Assembly (NCBI RefSeq): GCF_040611135.1
Contig: NZ_JBEXNL010000007.1
Coordinates: forward strand, 124,001 to 188,000
Origin: Tsukamurella sp040611135
GTDB lineage: Bacteria > Actinomycetota > Actinomycetes > Mycobacteriales > Mycobacteriaceae
Reading direction: 5' to 3'
DNA length: 64,000 bases
Positions 34,251-42,502 of the stretch are shown here, one piece after another. The position numbers were made by a program, and so were the translations under genes. How positions within the stretch are numbered: the first letter of the stretch is position 1; the number at the start of each line of letters is the position of its first letter. The notes under the pieces are model-generated. The model ran no database searches. It saw nothing but the letters and a program-made list of their open reading frames with translations, and was not told the DNA's origin.

Positions 34251-35063
34251 TCAGCCGGCCGCGCGCTTGCGGGCCGGGCGATCGGCCTGCGCCTCCCGGC
34301 TGCGCACCGAGGCCTTGAGTGCGGCGAGCAGGTCGGCGACCTCGTCGTCCTCGGTCTCCTCCTCGGGCGCCTCGGGGAAGGCCGTGCCGCCGGTGGCCTT
34401 GGCCTCGATGAGCTGGCGCAGTTGCACCTGATAGTCGTCCTCGTACTGCTCGGGATCGAAATCCGTGGCCATCGAGTCGATGAGCGAGGCGGCCATGGCC
34501 AGCTCCTGCGGCCGGATCTTCACCTCCTCGGTCAGCGCCGGGAACTCGGGCTTGCGGATCTCGTCCGGCCAGAGCAGGGTCTGCAGCACCATGACCTCGT
34601 CCACGACCCGCAGCGCACAGAGCCGGGTGCGGTTGCGCAGCGTGAAGGTGCAGATGGCCAGGCGATCGGTCTCCTGCAGCGCCTGCCGCAGCAGTACGTA
34701 CGCCTTGGGCGACTTCGACGAGGGCTCGAGGTAGTAGGGCTTGTCGAACATGATCGGGTCGACCTCCTCGCGGGGCACGAACTCCGTGACCGCGATCTCC
34801 CGGTGCTTCTCGACCGGCATCGACTTCACGTCCTCCTTGGAGAGCACCACCGTGTCGCCACCCTCGGACTCGAAGGCGTTGGCGATGTTCGCGAACTCGA
34901 CCTCGTCGTCGGTCCCCTCGCGGACGCGCTTGTACCGGATCCGGACCCCGTCCTTCGCATCCACCTGGTGCGACTTCGCGTCGTGACTCTCGATCGCGGA
35001 ATACACCTTCACGGGCACGTTGACCAGCCCGAACGACAGCTCACCCGTCCATATCGCGCGCAT
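34251..35063 (-). CDS. ku: Ku, DNA-end-binding protein of non-homologous end joining
   Basis: Bacterial Ku forms a ring-shaped homodimer on double-strand DNA ends and recruits LigD. This 270-aa protein begins MRAIWTGELSFGLVNVPVKVYSA, the invariant N-terminus of the family. It contains the bridge-region pattern RYKRVREGTDDEV and a lysine/arginine-rich tail (SREAQADRPARKRAAG). The frame stays open upstream through a hexanucleotide repeat, but the conserved N-terminus fixes the ATG at 35063. LigD is encoded 850 nt away on the other strand. Confidence 0.96.
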   Translation of the reverse strand: MRAIWTGELSFGLVNVPVKVYSAIESHDAKSHQVDAKDGVRIRYKRVREGTDDEVEFANIANAFESEGGDTVVLSKEDVKSMPVEKHREIAVTEFVPREEVDPIMFDKPYYLEPSSKSPKAYVLLRQALQETDRLAICTFTLRNRTRLCALRVVDEVMVLQTLLWPDEIRKPEFPALTEEVKIRPQELAMAASLIDSMATDFDPEQYEDDYQVQLRQLIEAKATGGTAFPEAPEEETEDDEVADLLAALKASVRSREAQADRPARKRAAG

Positions 35064-35069
35064 GTGACC

Positions 35070-35075
35070 ATTGTG
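35070..35075 (-). promoter_or_regulatory. Candidate -10 (CACAAT) abutting the ku start
   Basis: Six nt before the ku ATG. The whole block AATGGTCACATG resembles the block at the ligD start, AATGGCCACGTG. Confidence 0.35.
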
Positions 35076-35135
35076 ACTGGTGTGAGTGCGGAATGCGAGG
35101 CCTGCGCCGAACCGACGGCACGGGGCACGGAGCAT

Positions 35136-35183
35136 GGGCATGGGCACGGGCACGGGCACGGGCACGGGCACGGGCACGGGCAC
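35136..35183 (+). repeat. Hexanucleotide tandem repeat (GGGCAY x8)
   Basis: One GGGCAT followed by seven uninterrupted GGGCAC units, then a degenerate GGGCCC. It lies in the 228-nt gap between the divergent ku and LysR-like genes. Because the unit is 6 nt, copy-number change would not shift a reading frame. Confidence 0.9.
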
Positions 35184-35291
35184 GGGCCCGATAATGATGC
35201 GCGCCGTGCATCACCCGCCCGAGCAGCGTGGCACGTCGCAGGCGGCCGGGCTCCGTGGCCGCATGTCAGGCCTCCCGCCTACCGTCCGTGC

Positions 35292-35840
35292 ATGACCGAC
35301 ATCGACCGACTCCGTCTCGTCGCCACGGTGGTGCGGACGCGGAGCATCCACGAGACCGCCCGTGCGCACGGCGTCGCGCAGTCCACCGTCACGCGCGCTG
35401 TCGCGGCCGCCGAGCGCCTGGTCGGATTCGAGCTGTTCACCCGCTCCGCGACCGGCTCTCATCCTCGCCCGGAGGCCGCCCCCGCCGTAGCCCTGATCGA
35501 GACCATCGTGACCGCGTTCGACGCACTGGCAAGCCTTCGCGGATCGCCACCGACCGGCCTCCGCATCGCGTGCACCGAACCACCTCCGCCGCGGGTGGAG
35601 ACCTCGATCGCCCAGTGGCGGCGCGAGCAGGCTCCGCCGATCTCCGAGGTGACGGTGGACGATCCCGTCGCGGCGGTCATCGCGCACGAGGCCGACTTCG
35701 CGGTCGTCCCCATCGGAACCGCGATCCCCGACGACCTCATCTGGCAGTGCGTCCGCGCCGTGCGCGGCGGGGGCACGGCCCTGGTGCATCGACGCACCGA
35801 GTCACCCCAGGTCACCGCCTTCCTCCGCATGATCGGCTGA
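35292..35840 (+). CDS. LysR-type regulator with shortened effector domain
   Basis: This 182-aa protein starts with a LysR winged helix (RLRLVATVVRTRSIHETARA, then HGVAQSTVTRAVAAAERLVG) but ends after about 90 residues of effector domain, where full-length members have about 200. No in-frame continuation or obvious frameshift remnant follows: a 7-bp hairpin (35852-35868) and the ligD promoter come next. It could be a truncated but functional DNA-binding protein or a decaying gene. It lies between ku and ligD, so a role in their control is possible but unproven. Confidence 0.7.
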   Translation: MTDIDRLRLVATVVRTRSIHETARAHGVAQSTVTRAVAAAERLVGFELFTRSATGSHPRPEAAPAVALIETIVTAFDALASLRGSPPTGLRIACTEPPPPRVETSIAQWRREQAPPISEVTVDDPVAAVIAHEADFAVVPIGTAIPDDLIWQCVRAVRGGGTALVHRRTESPQVTAFLRMIG

Positions 35841-35851
35841 TCAGCAAAGGG

Positions 35852-35868
35852 GATGCGCGGGGCGCATC
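35852..35868 (+). terminator. Short hairpin after the LysR-like gene
   Basis: GATGCGC and GCGCATC arms around GGG, flanked by GGG and CCCC, between the LysR-like stop and the ligD promoter. No U-tract follows. Confidence 0.4.
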
Positions 35869-35904
35869 ACCCCGCGAACCGAGTGCCATTCCCATGGGGT
35901 GCCG

Positions 35905-35910
35905 GATAAT
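35905..35910 (+). promoter_or_regulatory. -10 box (GATAAT) for a leaderless ligD mRNA
   Basis: Six nt before the GTG at 35917, with no Shine-Dalgarno sequence. It supports this start over the upstream GTG at 35899, which lies before the box. Confidence 0.5.
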
Positions 35911-35916
35911 GGCCAC

Positions 35917-38328
35917 GTGGCGCAGATCCGGGAGAACCGCGAGGTCGGCGGCATCGCCGTGCAGTTGACCAACCTGGACAAAGTGATCTACCCCGCCACC
36001 GGCACCACCAAGGCCGAGATCATCGACTACTACCAGGCCATCGCCCCGTTCGCCCTCCCCCACCTGGCCGACCGGCCGCTCACCCGCAAGCGCTGGCCCA
36101 ACGGCGTCGACAAGACGGCCTTCTTCGAGAAGCGGCTGCCCGGCCACGCGCCCGCGTGGATCCGCCGCGGCAGCCAACACCACTCCGACGGCGAGTCCCT
36201 GTACCCGGTCATCGACAGCGCGGCCGGCATGGTCTGGCTCGGGCAGCAGGCGGCCCTCGAGCTGCACGTGCCGCAGTGGACCTTCGTGGCCGACGGTGCC
36301 GCCGCGACCGGCCCGGAGTCGCTCGCCCCGGAGCTCCCCGGCCCGCCCGATCGCCTCGTGCTGGACCTCGATCCCGGCCCCGACGTCACCCTCGACGACT
36401 GCGCGGCCCTCGCGCTGCGCATCCGCGACCTCCTGGCCGCGATGGGCCTGGACGCGTACCCCGTGACCAGCGGCTCGAAGGGACTGCACGTCTACGCGCC
36501 ACTCCCGGGCGGGATCTCCTCGCAGGGCGCGCGGAAGGTCGCGCACGCGATCGCCGCCCAACTCGAGTCCGAGTCGCCCGATCTGGTCACCGCGTCGATG
36601 GCGAAGGACCAGCGCGGCGGGCGGATCTTCGTCGACTGGTCGCAGAACAGCGCGTCCAAGACCACCGTCTCGCCCTACTCACTGCGCGGACGCGATCACC
36701 CGTGGGTCGCCGCGCCGCGCGCCTGGGACGAACTCACCCGGCCCGGCCTGCGCCAGCTCGAGTTCGGGGAGGTCCTCGCGCGCGCCCTGTCCGACGGTGA
36801 CCTCCTGGCCGGGCTCGACGGTGCCGACGACCCCGGGTCGGCAGGCTCCGGAGCCGGGCCGTCGGCACCGTCGGCGCCGCCGCCCGAGCCCGTCGACCTG
36901 GGCGCGTACCGCGCCAAGCGCGATGCGCGGAAGACGCCCGAGCCCTTCGGCGGCGCACCGTCGACGGGCGATCCGATCTTCGTCATCCAGGAGCACCACG
37001 CGCGCCGCCTGCACTACGACTTCCGTCTGGAGCACGACGGGGTGCTCGCCTCCTGGGCGGTGCCGAAGAACCTGCCCGACGATCCCGAGATCAACCACCT
37101 GGCCGTCCGCACCGAGGACCACCCGATGGACTACGCCGCGTTCGAGGGCAGTATCCCGAAGGGCGAGTACGGCGGCGGCGACGTGACCATCTGGGACCAC
37201 GGCACCTACGAGCTGGAGAAGTGGCGCAGCGGCGAGGTGATCGTGACCCTGCACGGGAATCGCCTGCGGGGCAAGCGGTACGCGCTGATCCGCACCGGCG
37301 AGAAGAACTGGCTGGCACACCTGACCAAGGACAAGACCGCGGCCGCCCAGGCCCCGGCGACCACGTCGGCACCGGATCCCATGCTGCCCACCGAATCCCC
37401 CATCGACGCTCTGTCCGGTGCGGACTGGGCCTTCGAGGGCAAGTGGGACGGCTACCGGATCATCGCGACGGTGCGCGGCGGCACCGTCGCGCTGCGTACC
37501 CGGTCCGGGCGCGTGGTGACCGGGGAGTTCCCCGAATTCGAGTCGCTCGCACAGGATCTCGACGGCATGGACGTGGTGCTCGACGGCGAGGCGGTGGTGC
37601 TCGACGCCAGCGGCGTACCGTCGTTCCACCTGATGGCGGGCGGCGACACCAGGGCCGGCGCCGTGCGACTGTTCCTGTTCGACGTGCTCGCGCTGAACGG
37701 CGTCGACCTCACCACACGCCCATGGGCGGTGCGCCGACAGGTCCTGGAAGGCCTTGCGCCGCTGCTCGAAGCGGACACCTCGGTGAGCCTGCCCGGACTC
37801 GTGGACGCGGCCGACGGCGCACAGGCCGCCGCGCTGAGCGCGGAGCTCGGCTGGGAGGGGATCATTGCGAAGCGCCGCGACTCCCCGTACCTGCCCGGGC
37901 AGCGCGTGCGGGCCTGGCTCAAGCACAAGAACTGGCGCGACCTGCAGGTCGCGATCGGCGGCTGGAAACCCGGGAAGGGCTCGCGGGCGAACGGGATCGG
38001 CTCGGTGCTCGTCGGCCTCCCCGCCGAGACCGGGCTGGTGTACCTGGGGTCGGTGGGATCAGGCTTCTCGGACCGCGACCTCGCGGCCCTGCGAGAGGAG
38101 CTGGAGCCGCTGCGGATGCGCCGCTCGCCGTTCACGGCCCCGATCGACGATCCGGAGGTCCGTGATGCGGTGTGGGTGCTGCCGAAGGTGATCGGCGACG
38201 TCCGCTACTCGTCGCTGCGGCGCGGCGGCCACCTGCGGCAACCCACCTGGCGGGGGTTCCGACGGGACCTGCTGCCCGGTGACCTCCCGACCGCGGACGA
38301 GGCGCCGTGGGAGGGCCCGGGAGACTAG
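35917..38328 (+). CDS. ligD: Multifunctional DNA ligase D (polymerase-phosphoesterase-ligase)
   Basis: LigD repairs Ku-bound double-strand breaks. This 803-aa protein has the mycobacterial domain order. A primase-like polymerase domain occupies about residues 1-285, with catalytic acids in LVLDLDPGPD at about residues 150-152. A Pro/Gly-rich linker follows. The 3'-phosphoesterase domain is at about residues 345-470 (FVIQEHHARRLHYDFRLEHD, then GVLASWAVPK). The ATP-dependent ligase domain spans about 490-803, with the nucleotidyl lysine in GKWDGYR at about residue 509. The leaderless GTG at 35917 (VAQIRENREVGG) is preferred. Together with ku this gives a complete two-protein end-joining system. 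Confidence 0.96.
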   Translation: MAQIRENREVGGIAVQLTNLDKVIYPATGTTKAEIIDYYQAIAPFALPHLADRPLTRKRWPNGVDKTAFFEKRLPGHAPAWIRRGSQHHSDGESLYPVIDSAAGMVWLGQQAALELHVPQWTFVADGAAATGPESLAPELPGPPDRLVLDLDPGPDVTLDDCAALALRIRDLLAAMGLDAYPVTSGSKGLHVYAPLPGGISSQGARKVAHAIAAQLESESPDLVTASMAKDQRGGRIFVDWSQNSASKTTVSPYSLRGRDHPWVAAPRAWDELTRPGLRQLEFGEVLARALSDGDLLAGLDGADDPGSAGSGAGPSAPSAPPPEPVDLGAYRAKRDARKTPEPFGGAPSTGDPIFVIQEHHARRLHYDFRLEHDGVLASWAVPKNLPDDPEINHLAVRTEDHPMDYAAFEGSIPKGEYGGGDVTIWDHGTYELEKWRSGEVIVTLHGNRLRGKRYALIRTGEKNWLAHLTKDKTAAAQAPATTSAPDPMLPTESPIDALSGADWAFEGKWDGYRIIATVRGGTVALRTRSGRVVTGEFPEFESLAQDLDGMDVVLDGEAVVLDASGVPSFHLMAGGDTRAGAVRLFLFDVLALNGVDLTTRPWAVRRQVLEGLAPLLEADTSVSLPGLVDAADGAQAAALSAELGWEGIIAKRRDSPYLPGQRVRAWLKHKNWRDLQVAIGGWKPGKGSRANGIGSVLVGLPAETGLVYLGSVGSGFSDRDLAALREELEPLRMRRSPFTAPIDDPEVRDAVWVLPKVIGDVRYSSLRRGGHLRQPTWRGFRRDLLPGDLPTADEAPWEGPGD

Positions 38329-38331
38329 CCT
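38326..38331 (+). promoter_or_regulatory. -10 box (TAGCCT) overlapping the ligD stop
   Basis: The ligD TAG stop opens a TANNNT box 6 nt before the ATG at 38338. A GAGGG in the same 6 nt could alternatively act as a ribosome-binding site. Confidence 0.35.
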
Positions 38332-38337
38332 GAGGGC

Positions 38338-39201
38338 ATGCCCGTCAGTGCGATCGTCACCATCCCCGGCGTCCGCGTCGGCCACACCACCGACACCGCG
38401 GCCCGCACCGGCTGCACGGTCGTGACCTTCCCCGACGGCACCGTCGGGTCCGGGGAGGTGCGCGGCGGCGCCCCCGCCTCCCGCGAGTTCGACCTGCTCG
38501 CCCCCGAGCGGTCCGTGGAGGAGATCCACGCCGCCGTACTCACCGGGGGTTCCGCGTTCGGGCTCGCCAGCGCCGACGGGGTGATGCGCCGCCTCGAGGA
38601 GGAGGGGCGCGGCGTCGAGACCGTCGCCGGCCGGGTCCCGATCGTGCCCGCCCTGGGCCTGTTCGACCTCATGGTCGGAGACCCGACTGTGCGCCCCACC
38701 GCCGAGGACGGTTACGCCGCAGCCGCTTCCGCGTCCGCCGATGCCGACCTGCAGGGGCTGATCGGCGCCGGGACCGGTGCCACCGTGGGCAAGGCCCGCG
38801 GCGTCGAGGGCATGCGCGACGCGGGCCTCGCGTACGCCGAGGTGCGCGCGGGCGCGGTGATCGTGGGCGCGCTGTGCGCCGTGAACGCCTTCGGCGACAT
38901 CCTCACCGGCGAGTCGACCACCACCGCGGACTTCGGCTACGAGCCCTTCGAACGCGGCGGGAACCGCGAGAACACCACCATCGGCGTGGTGATCACCAAC
39001 GCCCGGCTCAGTAAGGTCGAGTGCCTGATCCTCGCGCAGGGCGCGCACGACGGCCTCGCCCGCGCGATCGACCCGCCGCACACCCGATTCGACGGAGACG
39101 CCTTCATCTCCGCGGCCACCGGCGCGGTGGAGGCGAAGGTGGACCTGGTGCGCGCGTTGGCCATCACCGCAGTCGCCGAAGCCATCCGCTCGCGCGCCTG
39201 A
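38338..39201 (+). CDS. P1-family (DmpA-like) peptidase
   Basis: P1 peptidases are Ntn-type enzymes that self-cleave into two chains and release N-terminal amino acids. This 287-aa protein has the family hallmarks RVGHTTD near the N-terminus, LTGGSAFGLASADGVMRRLEE, GAGTGATVGKARG, and the presumed autoprocessing site in RENTTIGVVITNA, where the Thr after Asn would be the nucleophile (Ser in DmpA). It starts 9 nt after ligD and is followed 15 nt later by a protease gene. The substrate is unknown. Confidence 0.88.
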   Translation: MPVSAIVTIPGVRVGHTTDTAARTGCTVVTFPDGTVGSGEVRGGAPASREFDLLAPERSVEEIHAAVLTGGSAFGLASADGVMRRLEEEGRGVETVAGRVPIVPALGLFDLMVGDPTVRPTAEDGYAAAASASADADLQGLIGAGTGATVGKARGVEGMRDAGLAYAEVRAGAVIVGALCAVNAFGDILTGESTTTADFGYEPFERGGNRENTTIGVVITNARLSKVECLILAQGAHDGLARAIDPPHTRFDGDAFISAATGAVEAKVDLVRALAITAVAEAIRSRA

Positions 39202-39216
39202 CGGTCGGCCGCGCCG

Positions 39217-40032
39217 ATGATCCCCCTCCGCCTCGTCTCCTGTGCGGCGTCCGTCCTCGTGCTCGCCTCCGCCTGCGCCGTGCTGCCCGAGGATCCGCGC
39301 CCGGCGCCGGAGGCACCGTCGACCCCGGTTGCGGTGGTCACGACGCCGAGCGTGGCCCCCTACAACGTGGTCGCGCCGGGCCTCCCGGCCGCGGTCGCGA
39401 CGCGGCCCACCACCGGAGCGGGCATCGCCACCTACGCCGACCCGTTCGGCGTGTACTCCAGCATCTGCACGCTCGGCTTCCTCGCCCGCTACCCGAACGG
39501 GCAGATCGTGGCGTTCACCGCCGGACACTGCGCCGAGGCCGCGCGGCAGGTGCGGCCGGACCGCAACCCCGTGGCGCGCTACCTGACCTCCGCGGACAGC
39601 AGCGTCCCCTTCGGCGAGTACATCAAGGCGACCCGCAGCGCGCGCGGGCAGGACATCGCGATCATCCAGGTGGCGGGCCGCGATGTCGCGCCGGTCGCGC
39701 CGGCGATCGGACCGGTGACCGGGTTCAGCACCCCGGATCGCCTGCGCACGGAACGGCCCGAGATCTGCATCGTCGGAGCCCGGACGGGCCGGCACTGCGG
39801 GGTTCTCGACGACGTGTCGGGCACCCGCGTCACGTGGGCCGGGATCCCCGCCGTCGAAGGCGACTCCGGCGGGCCGGTCTACGCCAAGTGGCCCGACGGG
39901 ACCTTCACCGCCGTCGGCGTGGTCAACTCCGTGCACACCCGCGCCGATGGCACCGGAACCGGAAGCGGCACGGGCACACTGATCGCCGCCGACATCGAGG
40001 CCAACGACATGACGCTGCTGGGTACGGCCTAG
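39217..40032 (+). CDS. Secreted trypsin-like serine protease
   Basis: This 271-aa protein has a signal peptide (LVSCAASVLVLASAC) that ends in a possible but non-ideal lipobox (ASAC). The mature domain has the chymotrypsin-fold triad: His in FTAGHC, Asp in GQDIAII and Ser in EGDSGGPVYA. Cysteine pairs in SICTLGF/TAGHC and EICIVG/GRHCGV suggest two disulfides. It belongs with the exported S1 proteases of actinobacteria; the target is unknown. Its TAG stop lies in a CTAG shared with the stop of the convergent gene. Confidence 0.87.
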   Translation: MIPLRLVSCAASVLVLASACAVLPEDPRPAPEAPSTPVAVVTTPSVAPYNVVAPGLPAAVATRPTTGAGIATYADPFGVYSSICTLGFLARYPNGQIVAFTAGHCAEAARQVRPDRNPVARYLTSADSSVPFGEYIKATRSARGQDIAIIQVAGRDVAPVAPAIGPVTGFSTPDRLRTERPEICIVGARTGRHCGVLDDVSGTRVTWAGIPAVEGDSGGPVYAKWPDGTFTAVGVVNSVHTRADGTGTGSGTGTLIAADIEANDMTLLGTA

Positions 40033-41513
40033 CGGGTGAGACTCGTTCCGAACACGCGCAGTTCGCGGTAGGCGACCCGGAAGGTCGCACGGGTGTGCAG
40101 ATCCCCCGCCTCGCCGTCGTGTGCCACACGGAAGGGCTCGTCGGCGTCGATGGTGACCACCGGCGCCTGCAGCTCGCGGTAGACCTTCGAGTTGCGGATC
40201 CGGCCGCTGATCCACGACAACAGCAGCCGCGACCAGGCGTACCGGTGCCCGTCCTCGAGATACCGCACATCGAGCACGCCGTCGTCGAGGCGGGAGCGCC
40301 GGCCGGGCACGAAACTCGGTGCGCCGTACATGGAATTGCCGAGGAAGAAGAAGGAGACGGTGGCCGGGCGGCCCTCGATCCGCACCGTCACGGGCGACGA
40401 GTGCCGCAGCACGTGGCGCATCGCGCGGACGGTGGCCGTGGCGCGGCCGATGCGGCGCTTCTGATAGCGCGTGCGCGCCTCGACGAAGTCCGGGTACGCG
40501 CCGATGCTCGCGGTGTTGAGCAGCAGCTTCTCGTCGTTGAGCCACACCACGTCGACCTTGGCGATCCGGCCGCTGCGGATCGAATCGACGACGGCGGCAA
40601 CGGTTTCCGAACCTATGTCCAACGCGAAGTGATTGAAGGTGCCCGCAGGGAAGACCGCGAGCGGCTTGCCGGTGGCCACAGCGTGCGCGGCCAGCGTGGC
40701 CACGGTGCCGTCGCCGCCCGCCACGCCGAGGAATTCCGCCCGCTCCGCTGCGTCCGCGGCGACCGCCTCGATGTCGGAATCCTCGGCGAGCTCGATGATC
40801 TCGGCCAGGGGCAGCGCCGAGCGGATCTCCTCCGCCACGCGAGTGCCGGTGCCATCGCCCGATGCGGGGTTGAGCACCACGATCAAGCCCGCACCGTCGC
40901 GATCGGTCTCGAGGTGCTCGACGGTGGGTTCCGGCGTCATCGTGCGGCTGTCGTCCACGGGCGGCACGAGCCGGGCGCCCGCGATCGCGACGCCCGCACC
41001 CACCGCGAACCCCGCCAGGACGTCGCCCGGATAGTGCGCGCCGGTGGCGACCCGGGACAGCCCGACCGCGCCCGCCAGGCCGGCCAGTGCATATCCGGCG
41101 GTACGGTTCTCGAGCCCTACGCCGATCGCGAACGCCGCCGCGGCCGCCGAGTGCCCGGACGGGAACGAGGTGGAAGTGGGCTGGCGCCGGGCGCGACGGA
41201 GCGGCACACCGTCGAACACCGGACGGCGACGGGGGTAGATCCGCTTGAGCCCCTGATTGACGATCAGGCTCGTGACCGCGAGGGAGACCACTCCACGGAC
41301 GGCGCCGCGCCGCGACGACAGGCCCCCGAAGCCGCCGAGCCCGGCCGCGATGACCAGCCACAGCTTGGAGTGATCCGCCGCCGCGGAGAGCGGTCGCATC
41401 GTGAGGTCCAGAAGGGGACTCGGCGAATCGGCGACGGCGTCGAACAGGCGGCGGTCGAGGTCGCTCAGGCCCTCGTGGAGGGTGCGGAGGGGGTGCGGCG
41501 CGGGATCCGACAT
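40029..41513 (-). CDS. PAP2 phosphatase-diacylglycerol/lipid kinase fusion
   Basis: This 494-aa protein joins two lipid enzymes. The N-terminal part (about residues 1-200) is a membrane PAP2 phosphatase with all three motifs: KRIYPRRRP, SFPSGHS, and SRVATGAHYPGD. The C-terminal part (about residues 215-494) is a DgkB/sphingosine-kinase-type lipid kinase with the NPASGDG and GVAGGDGTVATLA nucleotide-binding loops. A fusion could interconvert a lipid phosphate and its alcohol at the membrane; the substrate is unknown. The ATG at 41513 lies 6 nt after a TACTTT box. Confidence 0.92.
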   Translation of the reverse strand: MSDPAPHPLRTLHEGLSDLDRRLFDAVADSPSPLLDLTMRPLSAAADHSKLWLVIAAGLGGFGGLSSRRGAVRGVVSLAVTSLIVNQGLKRIYPRRRPVFDGVPLRRARRQPTSTSFPSGHSAAAAAFAIGVGLENRTAGYALAGLAGAVGLSRVATGAHYPGDVLAGFAVGAGVAIAGARLVPPVDDSRTMTPEPTVEHLETDRDGAGLIVVLNPASGDGTGTRVAEEIRSALPLAEIIELAEDSDIEAVAADAAERAEFLGVAGGDGTVATLAAHAVATGKPLAVFPAGTFNHFALDIGSETVAAVVDSIRSGRIAKVDVVWLNDEKLLLNTASIGAYPDFVEARTRYQKRRIGRATATVRAMRHVLRHSSPVTVRIEGRPATVSFFFLGNSMYGAPSFVPGRRSRLDDGVLDVRYLEDGHRYAWSRLLLSWISGRIRNSKVYRELQAPVVTIDADEPFRVAHDGEAGDLHTRATFRVAYRELRVFGTSLTR

Positions 41514-41519
41514 GTCCCG

Positions 41520-41525
41520 AAAGTA
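41520..41525 (-). promoter_or_regulatory. -10 box (TACTTT) for a leaderless PAP2-kinase mRNA
   Basis: TANNNT box 6 nt before the ATG at 41513 on the minus strand. Confidence 0.45.
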
Positions 41526-41559
41526 CCCCGGTCCGCGGCGGATCGGAGTCGGTCGGCGA

Positions 41560-42432
41560 TCAGCGCAGGTGGATCGCCGCCGCGGCGTGGATGGCATCGG
41601 TGAGCAGCTCGACAGCGCGGGTGTGCAACCGCCAGGACTGCCAGTACAGCTTCACGTCGACGGTGTCATCCGTGAGGCGGAGCAACGCGCCGCGGTCGAT
41701 CGCGTCGCCGATGTCCGCCTCCGGGAGGCTGCCCCAGCCGAGCCCGGCCCGGACCGCGTGCGCGAAGCCCTCCGACGACGGGATCCGGTGCATCGGAGGC
41801 CCGTCCTCGATCCCGCGACGGTGCAGCACCCGGGTCTGCAGCTCGTCCTTACGCAGGTCGTACTGGACGATCGGCATCTCGCGCCAGCGCCAGCGGCCAC
41901 GGACACGCCACCGCTCCGCATACGCCGGCGCGCACACCGGCAGGTAGCGCATGGTGCCCAGGAACTCCGCCGAACAGCCCTGCACCGGCTCCGGGTCGGT
42001 GGTGATCGCACCCAGCACCGAACCCGCGCGCAACACGTCGGCGGTGTGGTGTTCGTCGTCCACGACGAGCCGCAACAGCGGACCGTCGGGCTGCGCCGCG
42101 ATCGCGGCGATCACGTCGCGGAACCAGGTGGCCAGGGAATCCGCATTGACCCCGATGTCCAGCACGGTCGACGGTGCGCCGCCCGCCAAGCGGCCCAGCG
42201 CGTCGGCCTCGAGGGAGGCGACGCCGCGGGCGAGCCCGAGCAGCACCTCACCCTGCGCCGTGGGGCGGCACGGTCCCTCTCGGGTGACGACGACATGCCC
42301 GACCTGCTGCTCGAGGGCCCGGATCCGCTGGCTGACCGCCGACTGCGTGATCCGTAGCCGCGCCGCCGCGGCACCGAAGCTCTCCTCCTCCACCACAGCG
42401 ACGAGGGTCTCGAGATGATGCCCGCTCAGCAT
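41560..42432 (-). CDS. lysG: LysG/ArgP-family LysR regulator
   Basis: This 290-aa protein begins MLSGHHLETLVAVVEEESFG, with a helix-turn-helix at ARLRITQSAVSQRIRALEQQ, the typical start of ArgP/IciA/LysG proteins. The effector domain keeps family features such as VDDEHHTADVLRAGSVLGAI. LysG senses intracellular lysine, arginine or histidine and activates lysE. The divergent neighbour is lysE, which supports the assignment. Its ATG lies 6 nt after a TAGAAT box. Confidence 0.92.
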   Translation of the reverse strand: MLSGHHLETLVAVVEEESFGAAAARLRITQSAVSQRIRALEQQVGHVVVTREGPCRPTAQGEVLLGLARGVASLEADALGRLAGGAPSTVLDIGVNADSLATWFRDVIAAIAAQPDGPLLRLVVDDEHHTADVLRAGSVLGAITTDPEPVQGCSAEFLGTMRYLPVCAPAYAERWRVRGRWRWREMPIVQYDLRKDELQTRVLHRRGIEDGPPMHRIPSSEGFAHAVRAGLGWGSLPEADIGDAIDRGALLRLTDDTVDVKLYWQSWRLHTRAVELLTDAIHAAAAIHLR

Positions 42433-42438
42433 GAAGTG

Positions 42439-42444
42439 ATTCTA
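42439..42444 (-). promoter_or_regulatory. -10 box (TAGAAT) for leaderless lysG
   Basis: TANNNT box 6 nt before the ATG at 42432, in the 70-nt lysG-lysE divergent region. Confidence 0.5.
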
Positions 42445-42489
42445 ATGGGTCATCGCCTCATCGCATTCGTACTTATGTCGCTCGAGCCC

Positions 42490-42495
42490 TAGCGT
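42490..42495 (+). promoter_or_regulatory. -10 box (TAGCGT) for leaderless lysE
   Basis: TANNNT box 7 nt before the ATG at 42503. Confidence 0.5.
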
Positions 42496-42502
42496 CGTGG
42501 AC

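Noticed and set aside
35064..35183. N-terminal extension of Ku reading through the hexanucleotide repeat as Pro-Val repeats
   Set aside because: Ku proteins begin at MRAIWTG; the extension has no ribosome-binding site and comes from the repeat.
35899..35916. Upstream GTG start for ligD at 35899
   Set aside because: It would precede the GATAAT box; the GTG at 35917 has -10 spacing like the other leaderless genes.
38059..41361. 1100-aa open frame on the minus strand
   Set aside because: Crosses ligD, the P1 peptidase, the protease and the PAP2-kinase genes as an alternate frame; composition is that of a shadow.
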